NCBI GenBank assembly: GCA_018224505.1
Contig: JAGTVD010000247.1
Location: forward strand, 1-5,775
From: Desulfatitalea sp.
GTDB lineage: Bacteria > Desulfobacterota > Desulfobacteria > Desulfobacterales > Desulfosarcinaceae
DNA length: 5,775 nucleotides
Direction: 5' to 3'
Within the stretch, counting starts at the first letter, position 1. The number at the start of each line of letters is the position of its first letter. Of the stretch, positions 1 through 5,775 are shown in pieces. Made by a program: the position numbers and the translations under genes. Below the pieces are notes generated by a model. It saw only the letters and a list, made by a program, of their open reading frames with translations. It searched no databases and was not told the origin of the DNA.

Positions 1-2
1 AC

Positions 3-1076
3 AATGCTATTCGAACCTTCAGTATCGGATTCAGCGATAAGCAATTCAATGAAGCGCCGTGGGCTGCGCGCATTGCAACCCACCTGGGAACCGATCATAC
101 CGAAATGTATGTCGAACCCGGTCAGGTTCTAAATGTCATCCCGCATCTGCCGGATATCTACGACGAACCATTTGCCGATTCCTCTGCTCTGCCCACCTAC
201 CTGGTCAGTCAATTGACCCGCAGGCATGTGACCGTGGCGCTCTCGGGAGATGGTGGCGATGAACAGTTTTCGGGTTATGTGCGCTACTGGTTGACGCGGA
301 CCATGGCCGATTGGATGGTTCGCGTGCCGTTTGGCATTCGAAAGTTTGCCACCGATTTGTTGAGCAAGCTGCCGGCAAGATGGGTGTCCGGTGTTTATCA
401 ACCTTGCCTTGACTTTCTGCCGCAACGCTTCCGGGTGGCCAATTTCGAGGATAAGTGGCAAAAATTAATCATGCAGATAGGACAGGAGGGCTTGTCCGAG
501 CTTTACCGCATGACCATCTGCCTGTGGAGCGGCAGAGAAATCTCCGATCTGGTTGGGTGCCCTGTATCTCCAGGCCGTTATGAAGCGCTATTCGAAGAGA
601 CAGAAGGGTGGCCAGTTCTTTCGCGACTGATGCGCGTGGACCAAGGCACCTATCTGCCGGATGGTATGCTGACCAAGGTCGATCGCGCCAGCATGGCGGC
701 AAGTTTGGAAGTGCGTGTCCCTCTATTGGATCATCGGGTCGTAGAATTTACCGCCCGCCTGCCTGAATCTTTGAAATTTCGCAATGGGGCCGGCAAGTAC
801 CTCCTGAAAAAAATATTGGCGCGATATGTGCCGCGCGCGCTTTTTGAACGGCCCAAGATGGGCTTTGGCATACCCTTGGATAAATGGCTGCGCGGTGAGC
901 TCAAGGAACCGATGCTGGATTATCTCTCACCGGCGCGATTGAACAGGGAAGGACGATTCAAGGCCGAGCGTGTTACACACTTTGTCAACGAGCATCTCAA
1001 TGGATCGTGCAGCCACCATCACCGGCTCTGGGCGTTGTTGATGTGGCAGATGTGGCACGAGCGTTGGATAGCATGA
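3..1076 (+). CDS. asnB: Asparagine synthase (glutamine-hydrolysing) homologue, 3' part (5' end outside the window)
   Basis: This is the C-terminal synthetase part of a class B (AsnB-type) glutamine-dependent asparagine synthase. The family forms an acyl-adenylate on a carboxylate with ATP and amidates it with ammonia from glutamine. The frame is open from base 3, giving 357 visible residues. The earliest ones read RTFSIGF and, slightly later, GTDHTE, both typical of this domain. The conserved SGDGGDE loop is at 243-263, followed by a GY pair. Further on come LTKVDRASM, EVRVPLLDH and KMGFGIP, all hallmarks of the family. The N-terminal glutaminase domain with its Cys nucleophile and the SGGxDS ATP loop would lie upstream. 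Full-length relatives have roughly 600-650 residues, so a little over half is seen. The frame is intact to its TGA. Family assignment is firm. The substrate is not: homologues in polysaccharide clusters may amidate sugar acids rather than aspartate, and this neighbourhood favours an envelope role by inference. Confidence 0.93.
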   Translation, partial: NAIRTFSIGFSDKQFNEAPWAARIATHLGTDHTEMYVEPGQVLNVIPHLPDIYDEPFADSSALPTYLVSQLTRRHVTVALSGDGGDEQFSGYVRYWLTRTMADWMVRVPFGIRKFATDLLSKLPARWVSGVYQPCLDFLPQRFRVANFEDKWQKLIMQIGQEGLSELYRMTICLWSGREISDLVGCPVSPGRYEALFEETEGWPVLSRLMRVDQGTYLPDGMLTKVDRASMAASLEVRVPLLDHRVVEFTARLPESLKFRNGAGKYLLKKILARYVPRALFERPKMGFGIPLDKWLRGELKEPMLDYLSPARLNREGRFKAERVTHFVNEHLNGSCSHHHRLWALLMWQMWHERWIA

Positions 1077-1168
1077 CGGTCGCATTTTTCTTTGACAGGC
1101 ATAAGGTGACGGGCTATTCACAGTCCATACTGGGCTTTGAAACGAATGCGTCTGGTGGCGCTGGGTAA
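1073..1168 (+). CDS. 31-codon ORF overlapping the asnB stop (ATGA); unrecognised, possibly a truncated gene start
   Basis: An ATG overlaps the TGA of the asparagine synthase gene by the four bases ATGA, the usual arrangement for translational coupling in operons. The frame gives 31 residues, starting MTVAFFFDRHK and ending ASGGAG, before TAA at 1166-1168. A weak GGA lies 4 bases upstream of the ATG. The hydrophobic beta-strand-like beginning and the glycine-rich end faintly recall the first strand and loop of a GT-B glycosyltransferase, which would be a natural neighbour here, but this is only a guess. No frame continues it downstream, because the region after it is stop-rich and contains a tandem repeat. 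It may be a real small peptide, the remnant of a deleted gene, or chance. Confidence 0.25.
   Translation: MTVAFFFDRHKVTGYSQSILGFETNASGGAG
1092..1120 (+). promoter_or_regulatory. Candidate sigma70-like promoter upstream of the SDR gene (weak)
   Basis: A perfect TTGACA at 1092-1097 is followed after 17 bases by TATTCA at 1115-1120, which matches only the first three positions of the consensus -10 box. A start near 1127 would give a leader of about 110 bases before the SDR gene, including the tandem 15-bp repeat. The match lies inside the 31-codon ORF and could be chance. Confidence 0.25.
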
Positions 1169-1177
1169 ATCTATGCG

Positions 1178-1207
1178 TAATGATATGTAAACTAATGATA
1201 TGTAAAC
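1178..1207 (+). repeat. Perfect tandem duplication of a 15-bp unit
   Basis: The unit TAATGATATGTAAAC occurs at 1178-1192 and again, with no gap and no mismatch, at 1193-1207. It lies 31 bases upstream of the chosen SDR start codon. The AT-rich unit contrasts with the GC-rich genes around it. It could be paired binding sites for a regulator or simply a replication-slippage duplication. I do not recognise it as a known operator. Confidence 0.85.
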
Positions 1208-1226
1208 AGACCCCCAAACATATAAT

Positions 1227-1230
1227 GGAG
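1227..1230 (+). promoter_or_regulatory. Ribosome binding site that sets the SDR start
   Basis: GGAG lies 8 bases before the ATG at 1239. It supports that ATG over the in-frame TTG at 1233, which would leave only 2 bases after the GGAG. Confidence 0.7.
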
Positions 1231-1238
1231 CATTGCAC

Positions 1239-2225
1239 ATGCGTGTTTTGATCACCGGCGGCGCCGGCTTTATCGGCTCCCACCTGGCGGAAGCCTATCT
1301 CGTAAATGGCGATGAAGTGTACATTGTCGATGATCTGTCCACCGGATCGCTTGACAACCTCGCCCACCTCAAGGAAAAGGGCCTTTATCAGAAACGGCTT
1401 TTCATTCACATCGACACCATCATGAACCGTGAGATCATGATGGAACTGGTGGGCACTTGCGATGTGGTGCATCACCTGGCGGCGGCGGTGGGGGTGGAGT
1501 ATATTCTCAATAATCCAATGGATTCGATTACGACTAACATTCAGGGCACCGAGATCGTCCTGGAGTTGTGCAACAAGTTCAAGAAACGGGTGCTGATCGC
1601 TTCCACGTCGGAGGTGTACGGCAAACACACCCATGCGCCCTTGGTGGAAACGGACAACATTATTTATGGGCCTTCGAGTAAGTTCCGGTGGAGTTATGCA
1701 GCCTCCAAGCTGATGGACGAGTTCATGTCTCTTGCCTATTTCCGGACGACGGGCTTGCAGGTGACCGTGGCAAGGCTTTTCAATACGGTGGGGCCGCGAC
1801 AGACCGGCACCTACGGCATGGTGATACCCCGTTTGGTGGGGCAGGCGCTGCGCAACGAACCGTTGACCATTTATGGGGACGGCAACCAGACGCGGACCTT
1901 TACGGATGTGAAGGACGTGGTGTGGGCCTTTATGCGCATGGTGGAGAACGAGGGCGCTTTTGGTGAGGTTTGGAATGTGGGTGGCATCGAGGAGGTGTCC
2001 ATTCTGGAGTTAGCTCGGCGGATTGTTGAAATGACGGGGTCTTCCTCCAAGCTGCAATTGATTCCTTATGACGAGGCGTTCGGTAAGGATTTCGAGGATA
2101 TGCAGCGTCGGGTGCCGGGTATTGAGAAAATAAAGAATTTGATCGGCTTTGATCCGAAAACCAGTCTGGATGCGATCTTGACCCGGGTGGTGAATTATAT
2201 GCGCAAACGGCCGGATGGGGTGTAA
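1239..2225 (+). CDS. NAD-dependent nucleotide-sugar epimerase/dehydratase (extended SDR family)
   Basis: A cytoplasmic extended short-chain dehydrogenase/reductase of 328 residues, a normal length for NDP-sugar epimerases, dehydratases and decarboxylases. The N-terminal Rossmann motif TGGAGFIGSH has its glycines at residues 7, 10 and 13. Asp31-Asp32 end the second strand and suit NAD ribose binding. HLAA is at 77-80, STSEVYG at 122-128, and the catalytic YxxxK pair is Tyr153 and Lys157. NTVGPRQ (182-188) and a YGDGNQTRTF segment with Arg219 fit a nucleotide-sugar binding half. The ATG at 1239 is chosen because of the GGAG 8 bases upstream and because the Rossmann strand begins at once. The gene ends 17 bases before the membrane transferase gene, so the two are probably cotranscribed. 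Sequence alone does not separate UDP-glucose or UDP-GlcNAc 4-epimerase, UDP-glucuronate decarboxylase and related activities, so no gene symbol is given. It probably makes a sugar nucleotide for the glycan started by the next gene product. Confidence 0.93.
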   Translation: MRVLITGGAGFIGSHLAEAYLVNGDEVYIVDDLSTGSLDNLAHLKEKGLYQKRLFIHIDTIMNREIMMELVGTCDVVHHLAAAVGVEYILNNPMDSITTNIQGTEIVLELCNKFKKRVLIASTSEVYGKHTHAPLVETDNIIYGPSSKFRWSYAASKLMDEFMSLAYFRTTGLQVTVARLFNTVGPRQTGTYGMVIPRLVGQALRNEPLTIYGDGNQTRTFTDVKDVVWAFMRMVENEGAFGEVWNVGGIEEVSILELARRIVEMTGSSSKLQLIPYDEAFGKDFEDMQRRVPGIEKIKNLIGFDPKTSLDAILTRVVNYMRKRPDGV

Positions 2226-2231
2226 CGGCTC

Positions 2232-2236
2232 GAGGG
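2232..2236 (+). promoter_or_regulatory. Ribosome binding site for the fused transferase gene
   Basis: GAGGG lies 6 bases before the ATG at 2243, inside the 17-base gap after the SDR stop codon. It supports this start and coupled translation from one mRNA. Confidence 0.6.
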
Positions 2237-2242
2237 TTGTGA

Positions 2243-4084
2243 ATGGTTGATCATCCTGTCATGTTGCTTTTAATCGGGCTGGGGTTGTCCGCGGTGTTGA
2301 CCCCGTTGGTGCGGTGGGCGGCGTTGCGGTATGGATGGGTGGCCCATCCCTCCAGTGATCGGTGGCACAAGAAGCCGACGGCTTTGATGGGGGGGATTGC
2401 CATATTCGGCGCTCTGGCCATCGGGTTGGTGTTGGTGGCCGATTTCGGATCGGTAGTGGGACATATTCTTCAATCGGCTGGGCCGAAGGAAGCACCTTCG
2501 GTTGCCGCGGCCCTGCTGGTGGGGGCCTCCTTTCTGTTTGGGGTGGGGTTGTTTGATGATTTTCGCAGTTTGAAGCCGCACAACAAACTCATTGCCCAGA
2601 TTCTGGCGGCGGCGTGGGTGGTGTTTCTGGGGTTCCGGTTGAACTGGTTCGAATCGCTGACCGGCGACATGATGGTCACGTTGCTGTGGGTGGTCGGGAT
2701 CACCAACGCCTTCAACCTGATCGACAACATGGATGGATTGTGCGCCGGGGTGGGGCTGGTGGCCTGTCTGGCCTTGGCGGTGCTATTTGCGCCATTGATG
2801 CGGGAGCCGTTTCTGATCGCCCTGTTGCTGGCCGGGGCCATGGGGGGCTTTCTGATCTATAACTTCAACCCGGCCAGAATCTTCATGGGGGATTGCGGCA
2901 GTCTGGTGATCGGGTTCAGTTTGAGCGTGCTGGTGTTGTGTTATTCGGCGGCTCCGTCGGCGACACCGTTGACGCGATTGGCCGTGCCGGTGCTTCTGCT
3001 GTTAGTGCCGATCCTCGACACTAGCCTGGTGACGGCGATTCGCCTGTTGAGCGGCCGCAAAGCTTCCATGGGTGGGCGGGACCACACGTCCCACCGGCTG
3101 GTGTTGATGGGGTTTACGGAAAAGAGTGCCGTGTTGTTCTTGCACAGCACCGGCGCCGTGGCCGGTCTGGCGGCGGTTTTTGTGAGCCGCAGCGACACCA
3201 TGACCTCTCCGGCGGTGATTGTACCGGTGGTGACGGCCTTTGTGCTGATGGGGATCTACCTGTCCCAGTTGCGGGTCTATCCGGAGAAGGAATTTTCGGT
3301 GCTGCGCGACCGGAAATTCACCCCGGTGCTGCTGGAAATGACCTACAAGCGTCAGTTGCTGTTCGTGATGTTCGATCTGATGCTGGTGGCCTTTTCCTAC
3401 TACCTTGCCTATCGGCTGCGGTTCGGCGGGGAGGAGTTTGCCTACTATTTCAGGCTATTTTTAAACTCTTTGCCAGCGGTCATCGCCTGCAAGATGGTGG
3501 TGTTTCTGGCATTGGGCGTTTATCGGGGCCTTTGGGGTTTCTTGAGCACCAGCGATGTATTCCTGGTGATCAAGGCGTCGTTGGCGGGTACATTGCTGTC
3601 GGTGGCGGCAATAACCTTTATCTTCCGGTTCGAGGATTTTTCGAAGGGAATTTTTGTCATCGACTGGCTGCTTGCCACCGGCATGTTGCTGGGGGTGCGC
3701 GGATCGTTCCGGATGTTTGTCGATACCCAAAACCGCAAAACCGTGGCCGGCGACAAAGTGATCATTTATGGGGCGGGTAGGGCAGGGGAGTTGCTGCTGC
3801 GCGAGATCCTCAACAACAAGCGGCTGGGGGTCAACCCGGTGGGGTTTGTGGATGATGATGCGCTGAAGAAGGGCAAAAAGATCCAGGGCTATCCCATCCT
3901 GGGCACTTTCGGGGAGATGGACCGCATCCAGGCACGGCATCCTTTGGCAGGGGTGGTCGTCTCGTTCAACGACACGGACGGGCGTAACCGGTCTTCCCAT
4001 GCCCTGGCCGAATCTTTTTGCCGGGCGCATGGGTTGTTTTTGAAACGCTTCAGGATCGATTTGAAGGATGTGGGGTTGAGCTAA
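2243..4084 (+). CDS. Fusion membrane protein: WecA/MraY-type phosphoglycosyltransferase joined to a CapD/FlaA1-type four-helix plus Rossmann module
   Basis: A 613-residue inner-membrane protein with two modules. Residues 1-345 form a polytopic polyprenyl-phosphate sugar-1-phosphate transferase (glycosyltransferase family 4, as in WecA/TagO) with about 11 membrane helices. Motifs in order: PTALMGG (45-51), the Asp pair Asp105-Asp106 in FDDFRSLKPHNK, NAFNLIDNMDGL (155-166), NFNPARIFMGDCGSL (207-221), PILDTS (256-261), and GR then DHTSHRL (280-286). These are the Mg2+, lipid-phosphate and sugar-nucleotide signatures, so the enzyme should be active. It would move a sugar phosphate, probably a GlcNAc type, from UDP-sugar to undecaprenyl phosphate, the first step of glycan assembly. 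Residues about 365-490 hold four more hydrophobic helices with RLRFGG and VYRGLWG, as at the start of CapD/WbpM/FlaA1. Next comes a Rossmann-like domain (505-613) with GAGRAGE (510-516) and GFVDDD (534-539). The protein stops there, without the catalytic dehydratase domain of WbpM. The frame is unbroken through the junction. The substrate is inferred. Confidence 0.9.
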   Translation: MVDHPVMLLLIGLGLSAVLTPLVRWAALRYGWVAHPSSDRWHKKPTALMGGIAIFGALAIGLVLVADFGSVVGHILQSAGPKEAPSVAAALLVGASFLFGVGLFDDFRSLKPHNKLIAQILAAAWVVFLGFRLNWFESLTGDMMVTLLWVVGITNAFNLIDNMDGLCAGVGLVACLALAVLFAPLMREPFLIALLLAGAMGGFLIYNFNPARIFMGDCGSLVIGFSLSVLVLCYSAAPSATPLTRLAVPVLLLLVPILDTSLVTAIRLLSGRKASMGGRDHTSHRLVLMGFTEKSAVLFLHSTGAVAGLAAVFVSRSDTMTSPAVIVPVVTAFVLMGIYLSQLRVYPEKEFSVLRDRKFTPVLLEMTYKRQLLFVMFDLMLVAFSYYLAYRLRFGGEEFAYYFRLFLNSLPAVIACKMVVFLALGVYRGLWGFLSTSDVFLVIKASLAGTLLSVAAITFIFRFEDFSKGIFVIDWLLATGMLLGVRGSFRMFVDTQNRKTVAGDKVIIYGAGRAGELLLREILNNKRLGVNPVGFVDDDALKKGKKIQGYPILGTFGEMDRIQARHPLAGVVVSFNDTDGRNRSSHALAESFCRAHGLFLKRFRIDLKDVGLS

Positions 4085-4099
4085 ATTGTCAAATCGCTT

Positions 4100-4128
4100 T
4101 TGAAAGTAACGGGTAGACCTTATATATT
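4100..4128 (+). promoter_or_regulatory. Likely sigma70-like promoter for the GlmU-like gene and glmM
   Basis: TTGAAA at 4100-4105 and TATATT at 4123-4128 are separated by exactly 17 bases, each one mismatch from consensus. Initiation would fall near 4135, about 40 bases before the ATG at 4176. It sits in the only AT-rich gap between the transferase and the GlmU-like gene. This suggests that the amino-sugar genes have their own promoter besides any read-through from upstream. Confidence 0.55.
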
Positions 4129-4170
4129 ATAGTCAAAATGGTCTATATGACCTTATCAAACTGGCTGGTC
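4114..4170 (+). repeat. Cluster of alternating GACC/GGTC arms across the promoter and leader
   Basis: TAGACC (4114-4119) and GGTCTA (4140-4145) form a perfect 6-bp inverted repeat around the -10 box. GGTC (4140-4143) also pairs with GACC (4149-4152) across 5 bases, and that GACC can pair with GGTC at 4167-4170, just before the start codon. GACCTTAT occurs directly repeated at 4116-4123 and 4149-4156. The layout would suit a dimeric repressor site or a leader RNA with competing hairpins. The arms are short, so chance is possible. No U-tract follows, so it is not a typical terminator. Confidence 0.4.
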
Positions 4171-4175
4171 GAATC

Positions 4176-5363
4176 ATGAGCAATATTGAGCAATTGCTGC
4201 AAAGAGGCGTTAGAATTCCCAACCCTGCAGCGGTGATAATCGGCGATGATGTGGCCATTGATCGCATTGCCGGGGAGGGTGTGGTCTTGCATCCGGGTAC
4301 TCGCATAACCGGGGCGCGGACCTTCATTGCGGCCGGGGCGCAAATCGGCGGTGAAGGGCCGGCCACGGTGGAGAACTGTTACGTGGGGCCGGGGGCGGCT
4401 TTGAAAGGCGGTTATTTTTCCAATGCGGTGTTTCTGGCCAAGGCCTCCTGCGGGTTGGGTGCCCATGTGCGCCAAGGCACCATTTTAGAGGAGCAGGCCA
4501 GTGTGGCCCACACGGTGGGGCTCAAGCAGACGATCCTCTTTCCATATGTGACTCTGGGCAGTTTGATCAACTTCTGCGATTGTCTGATGGCCGGCGGTAC
4601 GGGGCGGCACGATCACAGCGAGGTGGGCAGCGCGTACATCCATTTCAACTTCACACCCAACCAGGACAAGGCGACGCCGTCGTTGATCGGCGATGTGCCC
4701 GGGGGCGTGATGCTCAACCGCTCCCCTATTTTCCTGGGAGGGCAGGGCGGGTTGGTGGGGCCCTGCCGATTGGCCTATGGGACAGTGACGGCGGCGGGCA
4801 TCATTTGCCGCCACGACCAGTTGAAGGAAAATCATCTGGTGCTGGGCGGCAAGACGCACACCGGCACCGTGCCGTACACGCCGGGGAACCTGTTTGGCCT
4901 CAAGCGCATTGTAGAGAATAATCTTCACTATATCGGAAACTTGTACGCGTTGGGACAGTGGTATGCCTGGGTGCGGCCCCTGTTCGTGGGCGATGATTTT
5001 CCGTTGCCGCTGCTGGAAGGTCTGACGGCGACATTGCAAGAAGGGATTGACGAGCGCATTCGCCAGTTGGGACGGCTGCGGGACAAGGTGGCGGCCACGG
5101 CATCGGATGGTTTCCCGAAACGTTTTGCCGATCGCTGGACGGCCGTCCAGGAGCGGATCGTCGCGTTGCAAAGGTTCGATGGCGAGGCCGGGGAGCGGGA
5201 TCGGTTTCTGGAGATCGTGGCCAACCGGATCGCGGCGACCGGGAAAGCGTACCTGAAGGTGATCGGGGATCTGGCGCCGTCCGAGTCCGAGATGGGCTCG
5301 CGGTGGCTTGCCGGTATCGTGCAAAAGGTGGTCAATGAAACCGGGTGTTTGGATAACGCTTAG
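4176..5363 (+). CDS. GlmU-like left-handed beta-helix acyltransferase (probable GlcN-1-P N-acetyltransferase) without a pyrophosphorylase domain
   Basis: A 395-residue cytoplasmic protein. Residues about 18-235 are a run of irregular hexapeptide turns of the left-handed beta-helix kind (for example VIIGDDVAI, VVLHPGTRI, AAGAQIGG, CYVGPGAALKG). The segment HFNFTPNQDK (156-165) followed by SLIGD, then PIFLGGQGGLVGP and TVTAAGIICR, lines up by eye with the acetyl-CoA and sugar-binding part of GlmU (CNY...K, IIGDD, VGSDTQLVAP, IAAGT). Asn158 and Lys165 would be the counterparts of GlmU Asn386 and Lys392 (E. coli numbering). His112, His145 and His147 are candidates for the catalytic base. The LxAGxGTRM uridylyltransferase domain of GlmU is absent. 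Residues about 245-395 are predicted mainly helical, charged and unfamiliar. No good Shine-Dalgarno precedes the ATG, but no other in-frame ATG, GTG or TTG lies between it and the promoter. glmM follows after 20 bases, which supports acetylation of glucosamine-1-phosphate. A different sugar substrate or a regulatory role cannot be excluded. Confidence 0.75.
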   Translation: MSNIEQLLQRGVRIPNPAAVIIGDDVAIDRIAGEGVVLHPGTRITGARTFIAAGAQIGGEGPATVENCYVGPGAALKGGYFSNAVFLAKASCGLGAHVRQGTILEEQASVAHTVGLKQTILFPYVTLGSLINFCDCLMAGGTGRHDHSEVGSAYIHFNFTPNQDKATPSLIGDVPGGVMLNRSPIFLGGQGGLVGPCRLAYGTVTAAGIICRHDQLKENHLVLGGKTHTGTVPYTPGNLFGLKRIVENNLHYIGNLYALGQWYAWVRPLFVGDDFPLPLLEGLTATLQEGIDERIRQLGRLRDKVAATASDGFPKRFADRWTAVQERIVALQRFDGEAGERDRFLEIVANRIAATGKAYLKVIGDLAPSESEMGSRWLAGIVQKVVNETGCLDNA

Positions 5364-5383
5364 ACGCTGGAAACGTGACCTGT

Positions 5384-5775
5384 ATGCGTAAATTGTTCGG
5401 GACCGATGGAATTCGCGGGGTGGCCAACCGGTATCCGATGGATGCGCCGACCGCACTGGCAGTGGGGCGGGCGGTGGCGGTGCATTTTGGCCGGGCCGGC
5501 GGCAATGGTGATCGTGGCCGTGTGGTCATTGGCCAGGACACGCGTATTTCCGGGGATATGCTGGCCCAGGCGGTGGCCGCCGGGCTGTGCGCGGCGGGCA
5601 TGGATGTGACGATGTTGGGTGTGCTGCCCACGCCGGGGATCGCACGGTTGGCGGCCGATGGGGACGCGGTGGCGGGCATCGTGATCAGCGCTTCCCACAA
5701 TCCTTTTGAGGACAACGGGATCAAGGTGTTCGATGGTCATGGCTTCAAGCTGCCGGATGCGGCGGAGGCGGCCAT
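5384..5775 (+). CDS. glmM: Phosphoglucosamine mutase, 5' part (continues past the right edge)
   Basis: The first 130 codons of GlmM, the cytoplasmic alpha-D-phosphohexomutase that interconverts glucosamine-6-phosphate and glucosamine-1-phosphate on the way to UDP-GlcNAc. The N-terminal signature KLFGTDGIRG starts at residue 3. GQDTRISG follows at 50-57, LPTP at 81-84, and the active-site loop GIVISASHNP at 98-107. Ser104 is the serine expected to carry the phosphate (Ser102 in E. coli GlmM). The next residues, FEDNGIK and a GFKL loop, also match. The SAS form of the loop and the FGTDGIRG start favour GlmM over phosphomannomutase/phosphoglucomutase. Full-length relatives have about 445-455 residues, so under a third is visible. 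The ATG lies 20 bases after the GlmU-like gene. Only a weak GGA at 5369-5371 precedes it, so translation may be coupled. It forms a likely two-gene amino-sugar unit with its neighbour. Confidence 0.95.
   Translation, partial: MRKLFGTDGIRGVANRYPMDAPTALAVGRAVAVHFGRAGGNGDRGRVVIGQDTRISGDMLAQAVAAGLCAAGMDVTMLGVLPTPGIARLAADGDAVAGIVISASHNPFEDNGIKVFDGHGFKLPDAAEAA

Noticed and set aside
1221..1226. A perfect TATAAT just upstream of the SDR gene, looking like a -10 box.
   Set aside because: No acceptable -35 box lies 16-18 bases upstream, and initiation there would leave about 6 bases before the ATG and exclude the GGAG ribosome binding site from the transcript.
1233..1238. A TTG start codon two codons upstream of the chosen SDR start.
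   Set aside because: It would be only 2 bases from the GGAG ribosome binding site, while the ATG at 1239 has ideal spacing and directly begins the first Rossmann strand.
927..1634. A 235-codon open frame on the minus strand across the end of asnB and the start of the SDR gene.
   Set aside because: It spans two unrelated genes and a spacer in antisense, has a low-complexity His- and Gln-rich composition with no recognisable domain, and the + strand genes carry clear family motifs.
2389..2395. A run of seven G bases inside the transferase gene, considered as a phase-variation tract.
   Set aside because: It encodes the conserved Met-Gly-Gly of the transferase motif in GC-rich, G-rich sequence, and seven bases is short for a contingency locus.
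4114..4145. The TAGACC/GGTCTA inverted repeat as a transcription terminator for the transferase gene.
   Set aside because: The stem is 6 bp with a 20-base loop and no T-run follows, so it does not fit a rho-independent terminator.
4485..5456. A 323-codon open frame on the minus strand opposite the GlmU-like gene and the start of glmM.
   Set aside because: Its translation is rich in Arg, His and Pro, as expected from the complement of GC-rich coding sequence, shows no motif, and conflicts with two well-supported + strand genes.

Overview
The window looks like part of a Gram-negative bacterial chromosome with moderately high GC. It carries cell-envelope or exopolysaccharide genes running into amino-sugar (UDP-GlcNAc) supply genes. 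All five main genes are on the + strand and closely packed. A sulfate-reducing Desulfobacterota (former Deltaproteobacteria) source is my best guess from gene content and style. It is an inference, because the window holds no phylogenetic marker such as rRNA.

Layout: (1) The 3' part of a glutamine-hydrolysing asparagine synthase homologue of the type common in polysaccharide clusters runs in from the left edge and ends at 1076. (2) A spacer of about 160 bases follows. It holds a 31-codon ORF that overlaps the asnB stop codon (ATGA), a weak promoter candidate and a perfect 15-bp tandem duplication. (3) An extended-SDR nucleotide-sugar epimerase/dehydratase follows at 1239-2225. (4) Seventeen bases later comes a 613-residue membrane protein at 2243-4084. 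It joins a WecA/MraY-type polyprenyl-phosphate sugar-1-phosphate transferase to the N-terminal half (four membrane helices plus Rossmann-like domain) of a CapD/FlaA1/WbpM-type protein. (5) A 91-base spacer holds a good sigma70-like promoter surrounded by repeated GGTC/GACC arms. (6) A 395-residue left-handed beta-helix protein resembling the acetyltransferase half of GlmU is at 4176-5363. (7) Twenty bases later the 5' end of glmM starts at 5384 and runs off the right edge.

Proposed logic: GlmM makes glucosamine-1-phosphate, and the GlmU-like beta-helix protein could acetylate it. The resulting UDP-GlcNAc, or a derivative made by an epimerase such as the SDR protein, could be loaded onto undecaprenyl phosphate by the fused transferase to start a surface glycan. 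The AsnB homologue may amidate a sugar acid or supply asparagine. No uridylyltransferase domain is visible here, so that step would have to be encoded elsewhere.

The most unusual items are the transferase-CapD-like fusion, the GlmU-like protein without a pyrophosphorylase domain next to glmM, and the two structured intergenic regions. I see no RNA genes, CRISPR arrays, insertion sequences or convincing rho-independent terminators.
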